Below are positions 57,501 to 64,000 of a DNA stretch of 64,000 bases, in pieces. This DNA is from Amphiura filiformis (Eukaryota > Echinodermata > Ophiuroidea > Amphilepidida > Amphiuridae): the NCBI RefSeq assembly GCF_039555335.1, contig NC_092642.1, forward strand, positions 16,955,208 through 17,019,207. The letters are read 5' to 3'. Position 1 is the first letter of the stretch, and the number at the start of each line of letters is the position of its first letter. The translations under genes and the position numbers were made by a program. The notes beneath the pieces were generated by a model. The model had not been told where the DNA came from, did not search any database, and saw only the letters and a list, made by a program, of their open reading frames with translations.

Positions 57501-60500
57501 AAACTGTAGGCCGAAACAACGGCCGAAAATTGCATAATAATAGCTGACATGTACCGCAATATCAAAAACTGCATTTGGTACATTTTACAGGTTCACTTTA
57601 CCATGCTTACAGCACGGTGTGTCAATTGCGGGAAAATCCGTCAAGGTGTCCCGAAGAATAATCATTTACAGTTGAGTCACGGTCACCGGCCATCTCGTTT
57701 GCATATCCATATTAAACTACAGCGCCTCTAATGACGTGCATGCACTGTTACTGTGCGACTGAACAACCTTTGTTTATTACTTTAGACAGATCAGCACGCT
57801 GTGATTGGATGTACTATGTAAATAAGTAAGTTGTTGTTGTAATGGTAACACACCATACTTTGGTAACACGAAACTTCACCCATCCCATCCACATGTAATG
57901 ACACGTGATACAGTTTTTGAAAGCTAACTCCCCAGGCTAAATCCATATTCCTCCGCCGGCAAAAATATAGCCCATGATAAAATTAATCATAGTCAGTGGC
58001 GGCGCCACAGGGGCGCATGGGGGAAATGCCCCAGTCAGAACTCTTGCCCCCCTGTTGCCCCCCTGTTGCCCCCCCAGAAAAAACCCAAAATTACGAAAAT
58101 TTCCACTTTTTACGGTAATTTTGCGCAAACTTTGTTGATTTTGCCCCCCCTGAAATTCACTTTGCCCCCCTAATGCCCCCCCCGAAAAAAATTTCCTGGC
58201 GCCGCCACTGATCATAGTTATAATTATTTTCTTCAAATGTGGTTGTCGGGTTCAGTATACCACAATTAATACAACAATAAAACAATTCCCACCAGATAAT
58301 TACTTGATATGTAGGCCTATACTTTCTCAATCTAAACCTGAGGTATAATATGGTTTCAGATCTAAACCAAAATCAGTACCACTGACGTCATCTCTGTCTT
58401 TATCAAAATTTGTCTATGGCATATGCAAGGTAGGCCTATTCTACCGGGGCAATACACTAGGATAAATTATTACTTGTGCTGTGATAGTTGCCATCTGCGA
58501 CGTGATTGGAAATTATGCACATTTACAAAAACATAGGCCTACGTTTAAACTGCTAAAATACATCACGCATTTTGACTATAAACTCATCTATACCATTTTA
58601 CTAGAAATGTACTATCTCCAAGGACGCTACGACCAACTCAACGAACTCATGCATATGCAAACGAGCCCAATCCCTATGCTAAATCAGGGGTGTGAGAGTA
58701 GAAATTGACAGGACGCATGCTCAGCTAATGCTTGTAGCTAATATTCCTCATGCAAGGAGCCCAGGTTGAGTGTGTTGTTGAAAATCATTGCATTAAAAAC
58801 ACTTCTTTCAATGAAATCGCATATAAAATCAATGGATACACAACCAAAATTCTACAAAAGTCAATCTTTATATTAATAAAGCTATCGATGTGTACGAAAA
58901 ACTTCAGTGGTACAAAATGCCTTTCACATTCGAAAATTTCAGTATAGTAACACCCAGCCAATTCAGAATTAATGCAGCACTGCTGCAAAAATCTAGCCAA
59001 TCAAAAAGTATTCGTGCTGTTATATACATTGGCAGAGGGTTTGTGTGTGTGGTATGAGGGGCGTATCGAACTGGCGTTCGAGAGGACTACATCCTGTACA
59101 CATGAAACATACAAATTATGAACATGATAAATATATAAGTGACCCTCGTGATCCTCATTCTTGTCGTCATTGAGACAATTTCAATATCATTCTTTGATAT
59201 TATAGTAGGCCCCCTACTATAAGACTGCTCACAGGAGAGCACCAAGTTTCGTTTTATCGCCAGCCCATTCGGGGCTGGTACCTGTTTCAGGTTTGGGGTC
59301 AGTTTACTCAAGAGATTATATTTTAGTGGTATTGGAATGATTTTTTTTATTACTTTTTGTGGTTAAATTTTTTTTTAAAATATTTTAATTCGATTTGTTA
59401 GGAAAAGTAAGTATGTTTTGCCGTTTCAACGAACGAAAACGAATGAGTAGGCCTATTACCAAAGTTATGTTTGAACTAATTAATTATGACTTTAAAAGTT
59501 TAAAGGCCTAAATGTAACAATAATAGTTATATATAGCATCATATGGTCAGCAGAAGAAAATCTGACATCACCTATGATATCATATCAGTGTCCTTGACCG
59601 GGGGTCCTTACTCCTTGACCACTGAACAGCGTGATATCATGTTGATAACAGATCTATACAGGGTGTATCAAAATGATTGGTACCGGGCTATGTGACATTT
59701 TCAAAAATATATCAAAAATATAAAACTGCTAATTAATATATTTTTTGTACTATAAATAGAAAGGGGCATATGTTAACTTATTGATCTATTAATCTGAAGT
59801 TGATAGGTTGATACATCTGGGAGCTATTGTCATTTAAACGAAGATCGACGTAATCATGGTTTGACTTACACAACACAAGATGAATAGGTTCACTGCTTGA
59901 ACCATTTATTGCATACATATTCTTCAATATCTCACCTCAGTATACATAACATAAAATTGCTTTACATGTGCTTTTAGAAAGATAGTTCCTGAAGTCCCTG
60001 CCTTATGACTCTGGCAGTGTGAGGTGAAACCCTATCTTGAAAGAACTTGGATGGGTCCATTCTGTAACTGCCCATATCAAATTGTGAAGCATTGCAAGTT
60101 ATAGCATGTTTGCATGGGATACGCCTTGCTCTTAGAAACTGTCTCCTAAATCTTCTCTGTACTTCTCCATAGCTTCGTGTCGACCAGTGATTCTTAACTA
60201 TGAATGCACACTGAAGTGTGGAATACTGTGGAGCCATTCCAATAACTTTTACCAGGTCTAAACTAACCTACACTGTCTACAGTCTATAGCCATTCTGCCA
60301 CACCGCACCATCTACTTAGTAATCTCAAAAATACAATTTAAATTACCGCCCTGGATGGTGTTGATTCGCAAACTTCTTTCACCCCACATAAATTATTCAA
60401 GTCAATAATATTACTCTCAAGCAATAAATATTGATTATTACATTAATATATATTATGAATGAAGAAATAGGCAAGGAAAATATTAAACATTTCCATGATT

Positions 60501-62562
60501 TTCAACATATCATCCTCACAAGGTATTTGCAGTAAAATAGAGCTTTGAAAATGGTGCGGTACTGATCCAGCGTTACGACGAAAAGTGTAAACACACCTAC
60601 TTTCCTATAGAATCATGTAACTTCTGAATAGAATGTGCTATCTTTATGATCTAAAATTCTTAGAGAAGATAAAACTACTATAATTACAAATATTTAAACA
60701 ATTAACCCCAAACTGGCACAAAAAATAGTGAAAAAATTCGACAAAAAATGAGAAGTCTTCGGTACCAATCATTTTGATACACCCTGTAGAATCAAAATCT
60801 TCATCATATCCCCGGATCATATCACAGATTCTCAACAATCTGTGATCATATGGACCATATTGATGTGAAGTAGTTATCTATCATATCCTGTGTCGTTTTA
60901 TGGATAAAAATGACTCAAAATGTTATTGATGAAATGGTTGCTATCATAAACATCAGTTTTGTCTTTTCAACGGGAAAAATCCGATGCAAAATAAAGTTTT
61001 TAGGGCCTAGCTATAATATGGGCATAATTTATGCATATAGTATTGAACAATGTACCCCATTTGACATGCACTTATAGATAAATAAATTGTCTTACTTTAT
61101 TAATTTAATAACTTCTTTATTATAAATAAAATGACACATAACTATTTGATTCATAAAATTACATTCAACAAAATGATTGAAGAGAAAACACACAAGGCAC
61201 TAGGCAGACTGTTATAGAATGGAGTATGTAAGATGCCATGTCCATAGCTTCGCAGGAGTTTCCGACTAGCAATCAACATGATCAGCCCATTCAGAAAAAC
61301 ACAGTTTAAGAGTGAAGATTGTAGTGAGTAACCAGTCCTTTATAAATGTGCTGGCCACTATCTATTATAATATAGTAGGCTTAAACTATACATTGCGAAT
61401 TAATTAAGTTATTTTAAAATAAAATGTACATGTAAGTTAACTCAAAAAAACTTTCAATTCTCTTGCCATTCCAAAATGGAACATAATTCCTGGCAAGAGA
61501 ACTTTTCACTACAGATCATGTTATGCTTGGAATGAACTCCCTCCAGACATCCGCAGAAACTTTTCTTCCATGACCCTTAATACTTTTAAAACCTGTATTT
61601 CAGATTTGTGATTAGATTTTTTCAATTTCCACAAATTTATTCAACTTTTGTCTTTTCTTTATATCTGATTGCCAAACATGTACATTGTTATAATATTATC
61701 AGCATTTAATCATGTAACTATTGGTGTTACCAGACCTAATGTAAAAATTAACCTGATGTACAATGTAACTAATGTATCTTGTAACTTTTGATTCCATGCA
61801 TTGCTTTTAATTTAATTTATATTAACCTCTGTTTTGAAATTGTACAATGTATATGTATATTGTGAATTGTCACTCAGGGCCCCCCCTTGGAGATCAGTAC
61901 TAGTTACTGAAGGGGCTACCCTGGTTAAAGAAAGATTAAATAAATAAATAAATAAAACCGGCAGTGTATATATCGAAAGCAGTGAAATCGGACATTCCTA
62001 AGCGAAGATATTGAGTACGTAAGTTCTGGTATTACAAAATTGGAAATTGAGATATCGTGGGTAAAAAGCTGAAAAGACAAAAAAAACCAACGACAACAAC
62101 AACAACAACAAAACAAACAGACCAGAACAATTTGGAGTACATGTAATGAATTAAAAGAGTTGACATGAGATTAGGAATTAATGTTTTCTGCTGTTTCAGT
62201 GTGCATGTTCTCATCGTTGATGGTTTGGTGGACTGTCATGTAGATGTAAGCGTGATCCTAAAAATGCCTTTCACATTGACCAAAACTAATTACAAGACCT
62301 CTTCTACATTGAGGCTGGCTTTCCCTTTTAAAGGGAATTTTTATTCATAGATTTAGACAACTTTGTTACCATACTGTAAATTTGTTTTTTTCCTCAGATC
62401 ACACTTGCTGACATCGCTTTCTTCAGAACAATGGAAATCACTTTGGCACAGGCAGGAAATATCCTGGAAAACTATCCCAAACTAAAAGCTCTCAATGAAA
62501 AGATGGGTACAGAACCAAAGATTGCTGCATGGGTGGCCAAACGACCTGAAACGCCATTTTAA
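48400..62562 (+). CDS. Sigma-class glutathione S-transferase (HPGDS-like), gene 2, five coding exons
   Basis: Joining 48400-48538, 54166-54258, 54823-54938, 55684-55776 and 62398-62562 gives 201 residues. Introns are GT-AG (5627, 564, 745 and 6621 bp) with the same phases as gene 1. Tyr8, cis-Pro V53-P54 and E77S-type glutathione loop (YAES then AIARYL, E65-S66) are present. The residue aligned with Arg14 of HPGDS and gene 1 is Leu (GRGLAE), although Arg12 is present; Arg14 helps activate the glutathione thiol, so catalysis may be altered. The C-terminal domain has ITLADIAFF and [11 protein letters not shown]. An acceptor-like TCTCTGCAG ending at 48376, 24 bp before the ATG, suggests an upstream 5' untranslated exon. 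Introns 1 and 4 contain copies of one repeat. Confidence 0.93.
48753..52230 (+). repeat. Long dispersed direct repeat, copy 1 (intron 1 of GST gene 2)
   Basis: It begins AACAAGAAATGTCTTTAAAA and ends near AATGCAGCGCTGCTGCAAAA. It is collinear with 56278-58990 across many blocks, for example CTGTGGTATGGGGTAAT, GTCTTTTGGGAGTCTCAAC, TGCCATCTGCGACGTGATTG and AGCCCAGGTTGAGTGTG. This copy carries a MITE at 50064-50521 that the other lacks. No transposase or RT is seen. It could be an unclassified non-autonomous element or an intragenic segmental duplication. Confidence 0.85.
50064..50521. mobile_element. CCGGGGGGCACTCAACTTTGG MITE with 8-9 bp target duplication
   Basis: The ends are CCGGGGGGCACTCAAC and, in reverse, CCGGGGTGGGCACTCAAC, followed inward by GAAGTGACGG and TATGTGCC at both sides. 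ATTAAAAT flanks both ends (one more base differs, A versus G). The inside is a set of TACCCGATGACCCCCTTTTT repeats. Inserted into copy 1 of the long direct repeat. Confidence 0.88.
52230..53990. other. Intron 1 of GST gene 2: C-rich MITE remnants and a purine tract
   Basis: GGGGCTCATAATTATTGC (about 53161) and TGTGCTGTAATAATGCG (about 52385) resemble the ends of the GGGGCTGTGCAATAATTATGAG family. Between them, 52618-52790 is ~170 bases of almost pure purine (GAAGAAGAG...). That tract yields a spurious 189-codon S/F/L/P-rich minus-strand ORF. No gene is seen. Confidence 0.6.
54031..54115. repeat. 15 bp minisatellite CACCACCGCCAACTG, ~5 copies
   Basis: Alternating CACCACCGCCAACTG and CACCACCGCCACCTG units end about 50 bp before the acceptor of GST gene 2 exon 2. 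The period is a multiple of three, but there is no acceptor before it that would place it in the GST frame. Confidence 0.95.
54166..54258 (+). CDS. GST gene 2, coding exon 2
   Basis: Acceptor TATCTTCAG; encodes [19 protein letters not shown] and [10 protein letters not shown]; donor GTAAGT. Same length and phase as gene 1 exon 2. Confidence 0.93.
54275..54372. repeat. (GAT)n microsatellite
   Basis: About 30 GAT units with GAC interruptions begin about 20 bp after exon 2 of GST gene 2. Confidence 0.95.
54823..54938 (+). CDS. GST gene 2, coding exon 3
   Basis: Acceptor ATGTACAG; encodes [14 protein letters not shown] through REQDEAKK; donor GTAACC. 116 nt, as in gene 1. Confidence 0.92.
55190..55427. 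mobile_element. MITE-like element with TATTTACG(C/T)CAGGGG ends
   Basis: AGTATTTACGCCAGGGGG at the left is mirrored by GCCCCTGACGTAAATATT at the right. The interior has CCCCTTTT/TTTCCCCTT words and no gene. Intron 3 of GST gene 2. Confidence 0.7.
55684..55776 (+). CDS. GST gene 2, coding exon 4
   Basis: Acceptor TATTCCAG; 31 codons, [11 protein letters not shown] to GDVFVGNS; donor GTAGGT. One codon shorter than gene 1, in the loop LVGD versus LAGGD. Confidence 0.92.
56278..58990 (+). repeat. Long dispersed direct repeat, copy 2 (intron 4 of GST gene 2)
   Basis: Same orientation and block order as 48753-52230, with scattered small deletions. It holds a separate hAT-like MITE (57994-58210) and lacks the MITE of copy 1, so the copies diverged before those insertions. 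Confidence 0.85.
57994..58210. mobile_element. 217 bp hAT-like MITE with 8 bp target duplication
   Basis: CAGTGGCGGCGCCA at the left and TGGCGCCGCCACTG at the right are perfect inverted repeats. ATCATAGT flanks both sides (57986-57993 and 58211-58218). The interior is made of TTGCCCCCC words. An 8 bp duplication and CAG(T)G..CACTG ends fit hAT. Confidence 0.9.
59657..60788. mobile_element. 1.13 kb TACAGGGTGTATCAAAATGA element (mariner/IS630-type ends)
   Basis: The left end TACAGGGTGTATCAAAATGATTGGTACCG is exactly mirrored at the right end. TA at both borders fits a TA target duplication. It contains one short transposase-like remnant on the minus strand. Intron 4 of GST gene 2. Confidence 0.85.
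59974..60237 (-). pseudogene. Transposase N-terminal (helix-turn-helix) remnant
   Basis: The 87-codon frame begins [34 protein letters not shown], which resembles the HTH domain (DUF4817-like) found at the start of certain mariner-like transposases (pattern: QRAFIV..Y..TGS...Q..FR..F). No catalytic domain follows, so it is a remnant in a non-autonomous element. Confidence 0.55.
61470..61960 (+). mobile_element. 5'-truncated LINE 3' end with (AAAT)n tail
   Basis: A short frame near 61500-61612 reads [20 protein letters not shown]...TFKTCISDL and a stop, the typical C-terminus of LINE RT proteins (WN.LP..IR). It is followed by ~350 bp of 3' untranslated sequence ending GGTTAAAGAAAGATTAAATAAATAAATAAATA. 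The tandem AAAT tail suits an L2/Jockey-type LINE. Confidence 0.7.
62398..62562 (+). CDS. GST gene 2, coding exon 5 with stop
   Basis: Acceptor TTCCTCAG; encodes [14 protein letters not shown] through AKRPETPF, stop TAA. It lies 6.6 kb after exon 4. Confidence 0.93.
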   Translation: MTLADIAFFRTMEITLAQAGNILENYPKLKALNEKMGTEPKIAAWVAKRPETPF

Positions 62563-63890
62563 TAGGACCAAGAATTCTGGATGGCCAAATCATTTAAGAC
62601 AAGACAGTGTAACATGTAGGCTTATGTTCAAAAATAGTATTTGGTTTGTACCAGTAAAAACTCTCGACTATAAGACCCCTGCTTCTTCGTGTGTTATAGT
62701 TAGGGCACAGGGGCGTTGCCAGCAGCGTGCAAACTCATGCAAATTTCCTCCAAGTAGTTTTATTTTCACCGTCCTTGTCTTTATCTCTTTCTTCCCTCAT
62801 TTCTGTTTTTTCCTTTTTTCTTCCTCTTCTATTTGCCTCCTCCCTTTGTCTCTCACGAGTGTCCTTCTTTTCTTTTCGTTTTTGTTTCTCCGGGTGAGCT
62901 CACGCGTGGCCCTGGCTACAATACTGCGTCATTATTATGTTTCACGTAAGATCCTTTGTGAATTGTTTTTTTTTTTTTTAAGAAAGATGTTTTAGTCTCA
63001 GGTAAGATATTAGGCATCGCACATTTATAATTATATGTCGGCATCTTAACACAGAGCCAGCCTGCTCATTTAATCGAATTCACATCGATGGCTTAGAACC
63101 AGAACTCTTTATGTCCACAATTGATGTTTGATGTTTCCTATCGAAAACATTGGCAGAGACAGCGAGCCTCCGTTGAATTCATTCTCAAACATGTATATAT
63201 CAGAGGTGTAGAGTCGTTGGCAAGTCGACTCATTTCTCGCAAATATTCGAGTCGAGTGGTACATGTAATAATTATTATATCTTTAACATGTTCGGAATTG
63301 GTGAAGCAATACCCTTTATAAAGTGTACACCCGTAGTGGACATAATCAGTTTTTGACTCTAATAAGCCATTGCGGTAGAATATAGCAAGTACAAATGGTA
63401 TTACATATTTCTCATTTCATTAATTTATTATTTCTTTATTCATTTTAGTCGTCAACTTGACAACCCACGGGTCAGATATTTACGGGTCAAAGCTTTAAAA
63501 TTGTGCCAGGGATATTGTGATAATAAATAAACGAAAGTAGAGATTTTAACATGAAAATCGTATAAAACATTTTATAAGGCACTACAGGCAAAAAAGAATC
63601 AAAGTGCAAACTTGTTACAAATTAAATTACGTGCCTTCAAGGTAGATCCCTATACGAACTGTACAAGTCAAATCAAGTGAAAGATTGTTGAGATGGAGGG
63701 AAAAGATCTGTACCCTTTTTGAAATTAAAGCTTTTAAACAAATTTCGGTAATGATCTTCATATCTGACACAAGGAGAGTTCGCCTGATGAACTACCTCAA
63801 CATTGTTGAGCACTAATGCGTCAATAAACATGGAATCGTTTGCAACTTGGAAGGTCAACAACGTAAGAACGTATGGTTCTAAATTTAGTT
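62563..63890. other. 3' flank of GST gene 2; pyrimidine tract at 62765-62890
   Basis: The gene's 3' untranslated region should start here. The first clear AATAAA I noticed is far downstream (63522-63527), so the polyadenylation site is uncertain. The tract at 62765-62890 is nearly all C/T and overlaps a meaningless F/S/L-rich ORF. No other feature is recognised. Confidence 0.5.
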
Positions 63891-63899
63891 GGTCTCATA

Positions 63900-64000
63900 G
63901 GCGTAGATCCCGGGGGGATGGGGGGGATATACCCCCCAATATTTTGCCAGGGGGTGGTCCATACACTCATCCCCCAATGTTGACGTACACCACTTACTAA
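63900..64000. mobile_element. Edge of a G/C-run MITE-like sequence
   Basis: GGCGTAGATCCCGGGGGGATGG followed by ACCCCCCAATATTTTGCCAG and CATCCCCCAATGTTGACGTACAC resembles the other G/C-run elements. The window ends inside it. Confidence 0.45.

Noticed and set aside
62495..62995. 166-codon plus-strand ORF overlapping GST gene 2 exon 5
   Set aside because: Out of frame with the GST exon and running into a pyrimidine tract; shadow ORF.

Overview
The window is AT-rich, intron-rich and repeat-dense animal DNA. Its features are spliced genes with GT-AG introns, LINEs of the PHD-finger/APE/RT type, a Penelope-like element, several TTAA-bounded foldback elements and very frequent 'taggcctac'-type words. 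A marine invertebrate deuterostome (echinoderm or hemichordate) fits best. This is an inference from content, not a species call.

Two real host genes can be assembled. They are tandem, same-strand paralogues of sigma-class glutathione S-transferase (the family that includes haematopoietic prostaglandin D synthase). Gene 1 runs 15014-31602 (203 aa) and gene 2 runs 48400-62562 (201 aa). Both have five coding exons with identical intron phases (1,1,0,0). Exons 1-3 have identical lengths (139, 93 and 116 nt), so they arose by gene duplication. Different introns have expanded in each gene: intron 2 of gene 1 is 13.4 kb and holds two LINEs, while introns 1 and 4 of gene 2 (5.6 and 6.6 kb) hold two direct copies of one ~2.5-3 kb repeat. 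Gene 2 lacks the Arg that follows the catalytic Tyr in most sigma GSTs.

Layout: 0.7-1.3 kb, a tandem array with paired TGACCT half-sites. 2.3-4.3 kb, a foldback element nested in a larger foldback. 6.5-13.1 kb, two inverted pieces of a Penelope-like element, each with a hammerhead-ribozyme-like motif, enclosing a 3 kb TTAA-bounded segment and a 0.9 kb insertion with a perfect target duplication. 13.1-13.6 kb, long microsatellites. 15.0-31.6 kb, GST gene 1; an intact antisense LINE (15.85-19.7 kb) and a decayed sense LINE (23.5-27.1 kb) sit in intron 2, and both encode a 2A-like NPGP motif just before PHD fingers. 32.3-46.5 kb, intergenic: foldbacks, a deleted Tc1/mariner element with long TIRs, covarying GC-rich hairpins, satellites, a 3.6 kb palindrome and a higher-order tandem repeat. 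48.4-62.6 kb, GST gene 2. 62.6-64 kb, mostly unannotatable.

Most small ORFs in the window are by-products of satellites, microsatellites or pyrimidine tracts. The most interesting signals are the hammerhead-like motifs in the Penelope element, the 2A motifs in both LINEs, the set of TTAA-bounded foldbacks, the four covarying GC hairpins and the active-site difference between the GST paralogues.
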